Of a DNA stretch of 64,000 bases, positions 18,601 through 25,989 are shown piece by piece. Origin of the DNA: Psychroflexus planctonicus (GTDB lineage Bacteria > Bacteroidota > Bacteroidia > Flavobacteriales > Flavobacteriaceae). Position 1 is the first letter of the stretch. Every line of letters starts with the position of its first letter. The DNA lies in assembly GCF_014640195.1 (NCBI RefSeq), contig NZ_BMGM01000011.1, forward strand, positions 1 to 64,000. The letters are read 5' to 3'. Position numbers and translations under genes: made by a program. Below the pieces are notes generated by a model. That model searched no databases. It was not told where the DNA came from and saw nothing but the letters and a program-made list of their open reading frames with translations.

Positions 18601-20777
18601 TGCCTAGTGGAGTAAGTTCACAAGATATTTTTGTAAGAATTAGCAATAATGATGATGTAAACTGTTATGAAACTACAAGTTTTGAAATTGGCAGATACAT
18701 TATACCACAAATATCTTCAATTCAAGATTTAAGTGTGTGTGGAGATTTTAGCAACACCCAAACTTTCGATTTAACTACTAACAATGAGAATACGGTTAAC
18801 ACTCCAGACCCTAACATTGTTGAAGCTAGTTATCATACTAGTTTTGTTGATGCTATCAATGATTCAAACGCAATAAGTTCAGATTTAACTTCGTATCAAA
18901 TGCCTATCGGATTAGATGAACAAACTATTTACCTTCGTTTAGAAAACAATCAAGAAAATGGAAATTGCTCAGCTGTTAGCAGTTTCAACTTAAAAATTAA
19001 TAATGTTGAAGTTGCTAATGAATTAGATGATTTACTTTTTTGTCCAGACGATACTTTGGCAATTCCTGTATATGATTTAACCGCTCAAAATGAATTCATT
19101 CTAGGCGAAAATCAAAATGAAACAGATTATGTAATTACCTACTTTACTAACCAAAATGATGCAGATAACAATACGAATAGTATTCCAGACCCTTCAAGTT
19201 ATATGCTTAATGCAGGTGAATTAACCGAAGATGTTGTTGTCCGAATTAGTAATGTAAACGATGTAAACTGCTATGAAACTGCAAGTTTTCAAGTTGGTGA
19301 ATTTGTTTCTCCAGAGTTGAACAATCTAGAAAATCTAAGCCAGTGTGGTGATTTCAGTTATACCCAAATTTTCGATTTGACAATAAATAATGTAAATACA
19401 GTAAATACACCCGACCCCAATATTATAGAAGCTAGTTATTATACCAATCAAGTTGATGCTGAAGATGGAATTAATTCCATAGATTCTAATTTAACAGCCT
19501 ATCAATTGCCTGATGGAATAGATGATCAGACTATTTTTATTCGTTTAGAGAATAATGAAGAAAATGGTGGTTGTTTTCAAGTGGGCCAATTTACTATTAG
19601 CTTAAATAACGTAGAAATAGCCGAAGATTTAGATAATTTGGTACAATGTGAAGAAGAAGAAGTTGCTCAATTTCCTATTTTTGATTTAACACAACAAATT
19701 CCTTCCATTTTAGGCATCAATTCTAGTGCAGATTACACTATAAGTTTTCATTTAAGTGAAACCGATGCTGACGACAATATTTCTCAAATAGCAAATCCAA
19801 CTGGATTTCAGCCTAATGTTACCAATCAAGAAATCTGGGTTAGAATAGAAAATAACAATGATGCAAGCTGCTTTGCTACTTCTAGTTTTCAAGTTGTAAG
19901 TCAAGAGTTAGCAGATGTAAATCTAACAATAGATGATATTTCAGTTTGCGATAATACCAATAACAGCGGCTTTTACGATAATTTTGACTTTAACGTACTA
20001 ATCCCTGAGATTAATAATTTGAATTTATCTGATGTAAACATCAGTTTTCATGAAAGTTTGAGTGATGCACAAAATGCTACAAATGCCATTACAAGTCCGT
20101 ATACCAATAGTCAAGCTTTTTCACAAAGCATTTACGTTCGCGTTGAAAATGGAACAGAACTAGATACTTGTGAGCGATTTACAAGTTTCGATATTTTTGT
20201 AAATACACTTCCAGACATCACACTTCCTGACGAACCCTTATTAGATTGTGATGAAGATGCTACAGGTACAGCAACATTCGATTTAACTAGTTTTGAAGCT
20301 ATTTTGTTTGAAAATGCCAATCCAGCTGATTTTACAATTGCTTATTATGAAACTCAAGAAGATGCTGATAACCAAGTAAACCAGATTGCAAATCCAGTAG
20401 AATATTTTGCAAATTCTCCTTTAACCAGTATTTATATTGCTTTAGATAATGGCGAATGTCCGATAACTGTAAATGCAACTTTGAGTATTGACCCAAATAA
20501 CGAAAGTTGTGAAGGAATTGGTGTAGATGATTTCAGCCAGCAAATTCAGTTGTATCCCAATCCTGTTCGTTCAATTTTACATATAGATTATTCTGCTGTA
20601 ACACCTATTGAAAGCCTAAAAGTTTTCAATATGAATGGGCAACTTGTCTCAAAACAAAATTACAATAGATCGCAAAATCACATACAATTGGATTTTTCAG
20701 AATACGCAGCAGGCATCTACTTTGTTGAGATTAGCAATGGAAACCAAATAGACATTCAAAAAGTAATAAAAAAATAA
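15651..20777 (+). CDS. giant modular T9SS surface protein with choice-of-anchor L domain
   Basis: This 1708-residue secreted protein begins with a signal peptide (to about 19, SSNYGQ) and a CUB-like domain at about 35-160. A PKD-like domain spans about 165-245. A choice-of-anchor L domain covers about 250-520, with GIVIGSGNIEGVTTQAGN, FNYIFASNEYGG and VADYGDSAFDSYVFLEGG. Ten Ig-sized modules of about 100 residues run from about 625 to 1620, and a type A T9SS sorting domain (LYPNPVRSILHIDYS) ends the protein. Almost every module has one cysteine at its start and one near its end (NCF, NCY or SCF), consistent with one disulfide each. Modules 3 to 8 alternate between two types. Surface attachment or adhesion is plausible but not shown. 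It is a paralogue of the preceding gene. Confidence 0.87.
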   Translation: MKKIYFILIVFLTVSSNYGQNFNWTSDFNDTDQLNTCNATLALNNNDGNLSNQEKTLTICPDDPNEVITLEFISFSLNTTFSTLEIYNGDSTNSPLVFEYVSDAMPPNPTYIASNPSGCITIKFTTVFIPSIINIGFGAQFVCGDPCQQIFPEVDIDGNTTCEVSDDVPFYRANELLTFTGSALTSNNSPTSELNFEWEIDGDDYSGETVQLSFADVDEIDASLTVTDLQGCQESIDFEFEIRNDVLNINEVDDEYTLDELVSDVFISGDCAIVDNINSPNNLNIYDSNSQSIGYFSKNCSDFPFENGIVIGSGNIEGVTTQAGNSGQGWPGEDELATIATGDPNVGTSNNATVIEFEFSSYEDEISFNYIFASNEYGGTNSFVCNFADTFAFILSGPGINDSNLYNNDANPNTPAINLDLGGLNIATIDNGSGNGLIPTTPTNIHPNPNCPTGSLGEFAVSSLYNQNNPPYHILGGETQVLTATANVIPCEVYTMKIMVADYGDSAFDSYVFLEGGSFNLGANLGDDIFFTDTEPLFEGDVFSAEAFEGSLGGACNFTIEWYKDGELIDGETELTLDITETGNYEIFIISEEDSTLANCNSSDSIYVEFIPVPDPDNIEDIQDLLICQPPVNEFDINLRTNDAFVLGSQNPANFNVDYFLSEADANAGTNAIANPENFSLNASELQNENITIWIRVEEALTGNAQSFVTSSFEIGISEPNLDFAIPDLNGCAINNSNVGVFDLTQAETTIYQENSATGFNVSYFTTETDALNNTNEIENPNAYESSGATETIWVRLSSTFDESCFDVTSLETEIYLQPEINQLTDLSTCGDFSGSQSFDLTIITPTSVNTPDPSITLLSFYNNEADAIAGQNPITNNLATYQLPNGIDSQDIFVRLANNDANGNCFTVESFNLSINNVEIANEINDIFFCSSIASPIYILTAQNNSILGANQVIENYTINYFTSQSDADNNVNAISNPSGYPLPSGVSSQDIFVRISNNDDVNCYETTSFEIGRYIIPQISSIQDLSVCGDFSNTQTFDLTTNNENTVNTPDPNIVEASYHTSFVDAINDSNAISSDLTSYQMPIGLDEQTIYLRLENNQENGNCSAVSSFNLKINNVEVANELDDLLFCPDDTLAIPVYDLTAQNEFILGENQNETDYVITYFTNQNDADNNTNSIPDPSSYMLNAGELTEDVVVRISNVNDVNCYETASFQVGEFVSPELNNLENLSQCGDFSYTQIFDLTINNVNTVNTPDPNIIEASYYTNQVDAEDGINSIDSNLTAYQLPDGIDDQTIFIRLENNEENGGCFQVGQFTISLNNVEIAEDLDNLVQCEEEEVAQFPIFDLTQQIPSILGINSSADYTISFHLSETDADDNISQIANPTGFQPNVTNQEIWVRIENNNDASCFATSSFQVVSQELADVNLTIDDISVCDNTNNSGFYDNFDFNVLIPEINNLNLSDVNISFHESLSDAQNATNAITSPYTNSQAFSQSIYVRVENGTELDTCERFTSFDIFVNTLPDITLPDEPLLDCDEDATGTATFDLTSFEAILFENANPADFTIAYYETQEDADNQVNQIANPVEYFANSPLTSIYIALDNGECPITVNATLSIDPNNESCEGIGVDDFSQQIQLYPNPVRSILHIDYSAVTPIESLKVFNMNGQLVSKQNYNRSQNHIQLDFSEYAAGIYFVEISNGNQIDIQKVIKK
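17500..20500 (+). repeat. ten protein-coding modules with a 600-base A/B super-repeat
   Basis: The first cysteine codons of the alternating modules fall at 18138, 18738 and 19344 (type A, CGDFS start and NTPDPNI) and at 18441, 19041 and 19647 (type B, EIANE or EVANE before the cysteine, LTAQ after it). The A-B unit is therefore 600 and then 606 bases long. Flanking modules at 17532 and 20247 are more divergent. DNA identity between units is only moderate, so the duplication is not recent. Confidence 0.85.
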
Positions 20778-20794
20778 ATGGAATAGGCCAGTAT

Positions 20795-20832
20795 AAAAAA
20801 ACTCGTTAGATATTGTTCTAACGAGTTTTTTA
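20795..20832. terminator. bidirectional terminator
   Basis: ACTCGTTAGA (20801-20810) pairs with TCTAACGAGT (20817-20826) over a 6-base loop, with an A-run before and a T-run after. It lies between the giant T9SS gene (plus) and the lipoprotein rhodanese gene (minus) and can serve both. Confidence 0.9.
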
Positions 20833-20850
20833 TTAAATCAATATGAGTGA

Positions 20851-21273
20851 TTACATTTCAAGGTTCACCTCATCAGATTTTAAAATCAACAAATCGTCGT
20901 GTTCCCATTTTTCAAGCCCGCCTTCTAATTCGTAAATTTTAGAAAAACCTTGTTCTTTTAAAACTTGGCTACATTCTTTACTTCTTCTCCCCGTTCTGCA
21001 ATACACGGCAACAGGTTTAGATTTATCAAGCTTTAATATATTTTCTTCAAAGTCAGCATCAAAAACAATACTTTGTGCGCCTTTTAAATGCTTATCTTGA
21101 AAGTCTTCAAAAGAGCGTACATCTATTAGCTGAACACTATCGGAAAGCAAAAGCATTTCCATTTCATCAGATGTTATTACTTCTACTTGCTGATTACCTA
21201 AATTACAAGATGTAATAAAAACAGTCAAACAAAATAAGAGAACTAAATATACTTTACTTTTCAATACTTCCAT
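20851..21273 (-). CDS. rhodanese-domain lipoprotein
   Basis: This 140-residue protein has a lipoprotein signal peptide with lipobox cysteine at 23 (FITSC). A single rhodanese domain follows, with LIDVRSFEDFQDKHLKGAQ and the active-site loop YCRTGRRS (cysteine 92). Rhodaneses carry a sulfane sulfur as a persulfide on that cysteine and pass it to thiols or cyanide. The lipid anchor would place this one in the periplasm. It overlaps the upstream cytoplasmic rhodanese gene by 20 bases, so both are made together. The loop CRTGRR is intact, so activity is plausible, but the acceptor is unknown. Confidence 0.88.
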   Translation of the reverse strand: MEVLKSKVYLVLLFCLTVFITSCNLGNQQVEVITSDEMEMLLLSDSVQLIDVRSFEDFQDKHLKGAQSIVFDADFEENILKLDKSKPVAVYCRTGRRSKECSQVLKEQGFSKIYELEGGLEKWEHDDLLILKSDEVNLEM

Positions 21274-21571
21274 CCCACTCTATTATGCCAGTTGCTAAAT
21301 TATTTACATCTTTAAAACCCATGTTTTCCATTACCTGACAAGCCATTTCACTACGCCTTCCTGAACGGCAATAAATGTAGTAAGATTTGTCTTTATCAAG
21401 TTGTTCTACACTAGAAGTAAATTCACTTGGGTTTTGTATGTTTATGAGCTTTGCATTTGGAATATAACCTTCTGCAAATTCGCTAGGAGTTCTAACATCA
21501 ATAATTTCTGAATTAGAATTACTTTCAAAACCTTGTTTCCACTCCTTATTATCTAAGTTTTTCATGTACAT
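21254..21571 (-). CDS. cytoplasmic single-domain rhodanese
   Basis: This protein of 105 residues is a single rhodanese domain without signal peptide. It contains IIDVRTPSEFAEGYIPNA and the active-site loop YCRSGRRS (cysteine 68), and ends GIIEWDGS. A -7 box (CAAAAATA on the plus strand, 21580-21587) would start transcription near 21573. The ATG at 21565 (MKNLDNKEW) therefore gives a more normal leader than the ATG at 21571. With the overlapping lipoprotein rhodanese it puts two persulfide carriers on the two sides of the inner membrane. Confidence 0.88.
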   Translation of the reverse strand: MYMKNLDNKEWKQGFESNSNSEIIDVRTPSEFAEGYIPNAKLINIQNPSEFTSSVEQLDKDKSYYIYCRSGRRSEMACQVMENMGFKDVNNLATGIIEWDGSIEK

Positions 21572-21647
21572 ATTTTTTACAAAAATACTAAATTATACTA
21601 CAATTACTTAATGTTTTCATAAGAAGAAAATTAACATAACAATATGA

Positions 21648-21692
21648 TTGTTGTATATACAATAGTATACATTTGTACCTACAATAGTTGTA
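21648..21692 (+). promoter_or_regulatory. promoter with two palindromes upstream of MarR gene
   Basis: A perfect 12-base palindrome TTGTATATACAA lies at 21651-21662, and TACAATAGTTGTA (5-base arms, 3-base centre) at 21680-21692, ending at the ATG at 21693. Between them is the -7 box TACATTTG (21668-21675), and a -33 TTG lies at 21648-21650 with a 17-base spacer. Both palindromes are built from the same words, TTGTA and TACAA, so one repressor could bind both. The upstream site sits between the two promoter boxes. This strongly suggests autoregulation by the MarR protein. Confidence 0.7.
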
Positions 21693-22145
21693 ATGAAAAT
21701 CGAAGAACAAATACAGACTAAAAAAAAATTACCCTTGTATAAACGTGCATTAATAAATACAATTTATACAAGTAACTGGATTACAGATGAAATGAATTCT
21801 GTATTAAAACCCTTTGACATTTCAACACAACAATTTAATGTTTTAAGAATTTTAAAAGGGCGTGAAGGCAAAGCCACAAACCTTTCTACTATACAAGAAA
21901 GAATGATCGCCAAAAATAGTAATACCACAAGACTCGTGGATAAGCTGATTAAAAAAGGCTTAGTAGAAAAACAAATTTGCGAAACCAATAAACGCAAAGT
22001 TGAAATATACATTACGCAAAACGGTATTTCTTTTTTAGATAAAGTAAATCTTTCTGTTGAAGATAGAGAAATTGAGATTACACAATCTATGAATAAAGAA
22101 GAACTCGAAAATTTAAGCAATTTATTAACCCAATTAAGAGCATAA
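21693..22145 (+). CDS. MarR-family transcriptional regulator
   Basis: This protein of 150 residues has the MarR winged-helix layout. Helices occupy the first 50 residues, the recognition helix lies around LSTIQERMIAKNSNTTRLVDKL, and the wing is at KGLVEKQICETNKRKVEIYITQNG. MarR dimers usually repress their own operon and respond to phenols, oxidants or other small ligands. Two palindromes overlap its promoter. It is followed after 2 bases by a nitroreductase and then by a YceI-family gene, which it likely controls. One cysteine lies near the wing (QICET), so thiol sensing is possible but unproven. Confidence 0.9.
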   Translation: MKIEEQIQTKKKLPLYKRALINTIYTSNWITDEMNSVLKPFDISTQQFNVLRILKGREGKATNLSTIQERMIAKNSNTTRLVDKLIKKGLVEKQICETNKRKVEIYITQNGISFLDKVNLSVEDREIEITQSMNKEELENLSNLLTQLRA

Positions 22146-22147
22146 CT

Positions 22148-22786
22148 ATGACAAATGTAGATTATTTAGACCAGCTAAAGTGGAGATACGCCACTAAGAA
22201 ATTTGATACCAATAAAGAATTAGCTGAAAAAGATTTAGAGAAACTTTTAGAAGCAATTCGTCTTTCTGCATCTTCTTACGGTTTACAACCATACGAAGTG
22301 TATGTAATTAAAGATGAAGAAACCAGAAAAAAATTACATCCTGCAGCTTTTCAGCAACCACAAATTTTGGATGCATCTTATTTACTTGTTTTTACAGCCA
22401 TCACCAAAATAGATGAAGCATATTTAAATGATTATATCGATAATATTGTGGAAACAAGAAATATGAAAAAAGAAGATTTAAGCGGCATGAAAGATATAAT
22501 CATGAATGCAGTTATAAGCCAATCTGATGAAAATAAAACAGAATGGGCAAAGAAGCAAGCTTATATTGCATTGGGAAATTTATTATCGGCTGCAGCGCAT
22601 TACCAAATAGATGTTTGCCCTATGGAAGGATTTGACCCAAGTCAGTTTGACGATATTTTAGGTCTTAACCAAAAAAACAGAGCAACAGCTGTAATTGCAA
22701 CTGTAGGTTTCCGACATAAAGATGACGGTTTACAGCATGCGGACAAAGTAAGAAAATCTAAAGAAGAATTATTTACCAGAATATAA
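22148..22786 (+). CDS. NAD(P)H-dependent nitroreductase-family flavoenzyme
   Basis: This protein of 212 residues belongs to the FMN-dependent nitroreductase family. Its opening LKWRYATKKFD carries the conserved arginine and lysine region that contacts FMN. SASSYGLQPYEVYVI follows, and QAYIALGNLLSAAAHYQIDVCPMEGFDP near 140-165 is typical of the NfsB/YfkO branch. Such enzymes use NAD(P)H to reduce quinones or nitro compounds in the cytoplasm. It lies 2 bases after the MarR gene and 34 bases before the YceI gene, which suggests induced defence against reactive electrophiles. Confidence 0.9.
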   Translation: MTNVDYLDQLKWRYATKKFDTNKELAEKDLEKLLEAIRLSASSYGLQPYEVYVIKDEETRKKLHPAAFQQPQILDASYLLVFTAITKIDEAYLNDYIDNIVETRNMKKEDLSGMKDIIMNAVISQSDENKTEWAKKQAYIALGNLLSAAAHYQIDVCPMEGFDPSQFDDILGLNQKNRATAVIATVGFRHKDDGLQHADKVRKSKEELFTRI

Positions 22787-22820
22787 ACACAAATAACAAT
22801 AATAATTAAATTAAACACTT

Positions 22821-23390
22821 ATGAACATGAATGGATTAAAAGGCTTAGTTGCCACAGCAGTTATCGCAGTACTTGGATTTTCTAACGTACAAGCACAAGA
22901 GAAAGTAAATATTAAAGATAGCCAAGTGAAATGGGAAGGTGAAAAATTAACCGGCTCACACGACGGAACTATCGATATGAAAGAAGGTTTCTTCCTGATG
23001 GATGGAAAAGAATTAGTTGGTGGAGAATTTGTAGTAGATATGACTACAATAAATGTAACTGACTTAGAAGGTGACAACAAAGCAAAATTAGAAGGACATT
23101 TAAATTCTGATGATTTCTTTGGTGTAGATAAATACAAAACTTCAAAGTTTGTAATTAACACGGTAGCCAAGAAAGGAAATACTTATGGTGTTTCAGGAAC
23201 CTTGACCATTAAAGGCAAGTCAAATCCTATTGCATTCGATTTGGATATGAAAGATGGAAAAGCAACTACTACCGTTAAAATTGATAGAACTAAATACGAT
23301 ATCAAGTATGGTTCTGGAAGCTTTTTTGACAACTTAGGAGACAAAACCATCTACGATGAATTTACCTTAATGGTAAACTTAAACTACTAA
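22821..23390 (+). CDS. YceI-family periplasmic lipid-binding protein
   Basis: This protein of 189 residues has a signal peptide ending in NVQAQ near residue 26, then a YceI domain. YceI proteins form a lipocalin-like barrel that holds isoprenoid or fatty-acid-like ligands. Visible motifs include SQVKWEGEKLTGSHDGTI, LEGHLNSDDFFGVDKYKTSKF and LTIKGKSNPIAFD, with a late TKYDIKYGSGSFFDNLGD. It is the last gene of the MarR operon and is followed by a strong terminator. Ligand and role are unknown. Confidence 0.92.
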   Translation: MNMNGLKGLVATAVIAVLGFSNVQAQEKVNIKDSQVKWEGEKLTGSHDGTIDMKEGFFLMDGKELVGGEFVVDMTTINVTDLEGDNKAKLEGHLNSDDFFGVDKYKTSKFVINTVAKKGNTYGVSGTLTIKGKSNPIAFDLDMKDGKATTTVKIDRTKYDIKYGSGSFFDNLGDKTIYDEFTLMVNLNY

Positions 23391-23410
23391 TTTAGTAGAT
23401 TTAAAATAAA

Positions 23411-23444
23411 AAAGCCATCCTGATTGTATAATCAGGATGGCTTT
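23411..23444. terminator. bidirectional terminator between YceI and T9SS genes
   Basis: A perfect 15-base stem (23411-23425 with 23430-23444) around the loop GTAT is flanked by A- and T-runs. It separates two convergent genes and can work for both. Confidence 0.93.
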
Positions 23445-23468
23445 TTTTTATACTTAAAAATAGCTCAC

Positions 23469-24644
23469 TTACTGCTTAATCAATTTTAGGGTTTTGGTAT
23501 TTCCTGAATTGGTTAATATCTTAAGCATATACATTCCTGAACCCAAATTAGCCGTATTAATTTCAATTTCGTTTTGCTGACTTACATTCATTTCTTTGAT
23601 TAATTTACCAGAAATTGTAAATACAGAAAGCGTTTTTACATCAGCGTTTCCAGTTTGTATGTTCCAGTTTCCTTTTGAAGGATTTGGATATACTTTTAAA
23701 TCACTAAATTCAATATTTTCTGTAGACAAAGTCACAAACATATAGGAAGAATTTTCACGATCGAAAGTAACATCGTAAAAACCTGCTTCATCAACAACAA
23801 TATAATCTGCTGAATCTAAGTCTAAATCTCCCGTAGGAAATGTGCTTCCACCCCAATTGGTTTCCCAACTTTGGTTTTGTCTAAATTTCAATTCTCCAGG
23901 TTGAAGTTCAATACTACTTAGCATATAAATTGCTCCGTTTGAAGAAGACATTGCAATTTCAGGAGTTGAATTTTCATCGGTAGAAGTTTCATTTAAAGCT
24001 GAACCCACAATACTAATTTCAGGAATATCAAAAGAAAATGTCAAGTTTTCATGATCAAAGGTAACTTCATAAAAACCTGATTCAACTTCCACAGGTTGAG
24101 TATTAAAAATCAAATTTCCACTTGGAAAGATATCACCGCCATAAATATCATTTTCCATTATATATGGATGAATATTTACTGAAAACCAACCCAAAGCATC
24201 ATAAAATTGCGTTACGGGATAATTAAAAACTTCGTAATCTGTAGTATTCAGTTTAAAACCTATAGGATTGCTGGTATTAAAGGTATTAAATGAAACTTGC
24301 GGATAAGATTCGAAATAGTAAGTATTGGTATTCATGTCTACATACAAGTCATAAAATCCTTCTTCAATTATAATATCAGATTCAGCAAGTTCTCCACTTG
24401 GAAAGGCCGTTCCACCATAATTTATATCTATATCTTGCTCTTCATAAAATCGAAGATTCCCATCTAATAATTCAAGCCCTAATTTATAATAGGTTCCATC
24501 GCCATTATCAATTAGGCTTATATTTGGTATTGGATCTGGATTAGTCCACCAAGATGGAATTGCCGAACCTGCTATGAACATATCTTGAGAGTGAGAAGCT
24601 AAAAAACTAAACAAAATTAGTAAGGATACATAAAATTTTTGCAT
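23469..24644 (-). CDS. T9SS cargo protein with SusE/SusF-like repeats (copy 1)
   Basis: This secreted protein of 391 residues has a signal peptide to about 19 (LASHSQ). Three similar beta modules of about 100 residues follow, each with a phrase like LKFRQNQSWETNWGGSTFPTG and a YDVTFDRE strand. A type A T9SS sorting domain starts near 315 (KVYPNPSKGNWNI). The modules resemble the starch-binding repeats of SusE/SusF-type proteins, so carbohydrate binding is plausible. No SusC/SusD or glycosidase genes are adjacent. It is a paralogue of the next gene upstream on this strand and their tails are nearly identical. The gap of about 100 bases contains a terminator, so each probably has its own promoter. 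Confidence 0.85.
   Translation of the reverse strand: MQKFYVSLLILFSFLASHSQDMFIAGSAIPSWWTNPDPIPNISLIDNGDGTYYKLGLELLDGNLRFYEEQDIDINYGGTAFPSGELAESDIIIEEGFYDLYVDMNTNTYYFESYPQVSFNTFNTSNPIGFKLNTTDYEVFNYPVTQFYDALGWFSVNIHPYIMENDIYGGDIFPSGNLIFNTQPVEVESGFYEVTFDHENLTFSFDIPEISIVGSALNETSTDENSTPEIAMSSSNGAIYMLSSIELQPGELKFRQNQSWETNWGGSTFPTGDLDLDSADYIVVDEAGFYDVTFDRENSSYMFVTLSTENIEFSDLKVYPNPSKGNWNIQTGNADVKTLSVFTISGKLIKEMNVSQQNEIEINTANLGSGMYMLKILTNSGNTKTLKLIKQ
23470..23700. repeat. direct repeat, copy 1 (T9SS tail)
   Basis: This encodes the sorting domain of the first SusE/F-like protein and matches 24746-24976 with only a handful of mismatches over about 230 bases, while the rest of the two genes diverges. 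A recent duplication or gene conversion limited to the 3-prime end is likely. Confidence 0.85.
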
Positions 24645-24700
24645 AACAATTAATTTAGAATTTAAAGTTAAGCATTAATTTTTAAATTGAATTTAATAAA

Positions 24701-24725
24701 AAAAGCTGTCCAGAAGACAGCTTTT
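24701..24725 (-). terminator. terminator of the second T9SS cargo gene
   Basis: AAAAGCTGTC (24701-24710) and GACAGCTTTT (24716-24725) form a 10-base stem with a 5-base loop, followed on the minus strand by further T residues. It lies just after the stop of the minus-strand gene 24747-25898. Confidence 0.9.
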
Positions 24726-24745
24726 TTCAACAAGTTTTATTTAAT

Positions 24746-24976
24746 GCTATTGTTTAATCAATTTAAGGGTTTTGGTATTTCCTGAATTGGTTAATAGCTT
24801 AATCATATACATTCCTGAACCCAAGTTAGCCGTATTAATTTCAATTTCGTTTTGCTGGCTTACATTCATTTCTTTGATTAATTTACCAGAAATTGTAAAT
24901 ACAGAAAGCGTTTTTACATCGGCGTTTCCAGTTTGTATGTTCCAGTTTCCTTTTGAAGGATTTGGATATACTTTCA
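24746..24976. repeat. direct repeat, copy 2 (T9SS tail)
   Basis: This is the partner of 23470-23700. The encoded tails from YPNPSKGNWNIQTGNADV to the end differ at only two or three residues. Confidence 0.85.
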
Positions 24977-25898
24977 ATGCATTAAATTCTGCATTAACTG
25001 TAGATAAAGTTACAAACATATAACTTGAATTTTCACGATCAAAAGTAACATCGTAAATTCCGGCTTCTGCATTAATATTATCAGAACCATTAAAAACTAA
25101 GTCACCCGATGGAAAACCAGTACCACCCCAGTTGGTATTCCAACTTTGATTTTGTCTGAATTTTACTTCGTCATCAAAAAATTCTTGAGAGCTTAGTGTG
25201 TAAATATTCCCATCTGTAGAAGTCATTAACACATCTGGTGTTGGGTTGTCTCCAGGCCATTCTGAAACACCAGGCCCAACTAAACCAACATCTGGAATGT
25301 TAAATGAAAAATCTAGAGTGGTTAAATTGAATTCAACTTCATAGTAACCTGCTGTAACAGCTATAGGATTTCCGTTCAATACCAATGTACCAGAAGGAAA
25401 ATCGTCGCTTCCATAGACATCTCCATTTGAACTTTCAAAAGTAACTGTTCCATCTACAAACTGATTTACAGAAGCTTCATAATTTTCGCCATCAGCAGTA
25501 GAAAGGTCGATAGCTTCACTTAAAGCACTTCCCGTAACAGAAATTTCTTCAAATGTACCTACATCTGTAAATGTATAAGTATCGTTATTCAAATCCAGAA
25601 CAATGTCGTAAACTCCAGCTTGCACTGGAATATCTCCACCTGTAATCGATCCAGAAGGAAAATTGTCTCCACCATAACTAACATCCCAAGCTTGGTCTTC
25701 TCTAAATTTAGCTGGACCAGTAGAAAGCGTTAACGCATCTATACTGTAAGTTCCATCACCATTGTTAGTCAACATGATATCTGTTGGGTTTTCGTCACTT
25801 GGCCAACCATCGGCCGCTGGACCCACAATGCCTATTTCCTGAGCTTGTGTAAAGCCAAAAGTGAAACATAATAAAATAAGTAGTAATTTTTTCATCAT
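24747..25898 (-). CDS. T9SS cargo protein with SusE/SusF-like repeats (copy 2)
   Basis: This protein of 383 residues has a signal peptide to about 19 (GFTQAQ) and three related beta modules. They are marked by IGIVGPAADGWPSDENPT, FREDQAWDVSYGGDNFPSG and FRQNQSWNTNWGGTGFPSG, and a type A sorting domain ends the protein. Module layout matches copy 1. The repeated phrase FRQNQSW..WGG.FPSG with aromatic residues is what one expects of a sugar-binding face, but the ligand is unknown. The start could be either of two adjacent ATG codons (25898 or 25895). Confidence 0.85.
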   Translation of the reverse strand: MMKKLLLILLCFTFGFTQAQEIGIVGPAADGWPSDENPTDIMLTNNGDGTYSIDALTLSTGPAKFREDQAWDVSYGGDNFPSGSITGGDIPVQAGVYDIVLDLNNDTYTFTDVGTFEEISVTGSALSEAIDLSTADGENYEASVNQFVDGTVTFESSNGDVYGSDDFPSGTLVLNGNPIAVTAGYYEVEFNLTTLDFSFNIPDVGLVGPGVSEWPGDNPTPDVLMTSTDGNIYTLSSQEFFDDEVKFRQNQSWNTNWGGTGFPSGDLVFNGSDNINAEAGIYDVTFDRENSSYMFVTLSTVNAEFNALKVYPNPSKGNWNIQTGNADVKTLSVFTISGKLIKEMNVSQQNEIEINTANLGSGMYMIKLLTNSGNTKTLKLIKQ

Positions 25899-25989
25899 AA
25901 TATATTTTTAAGTTTGCCTAAAATTATTGATAATATGATTCTTAAATTACTATTTATTCAAAAAGTTATCAATACGAAAACGTTTTCGC

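Noticed and set aside
17500-20500. Periodic sequence in the giant T9SS gene considered as a CRISPR array or satellite
   Set aside because: The 600-base period is in-frame protein modules with diverged DNA and no short identical repeats or spacers.
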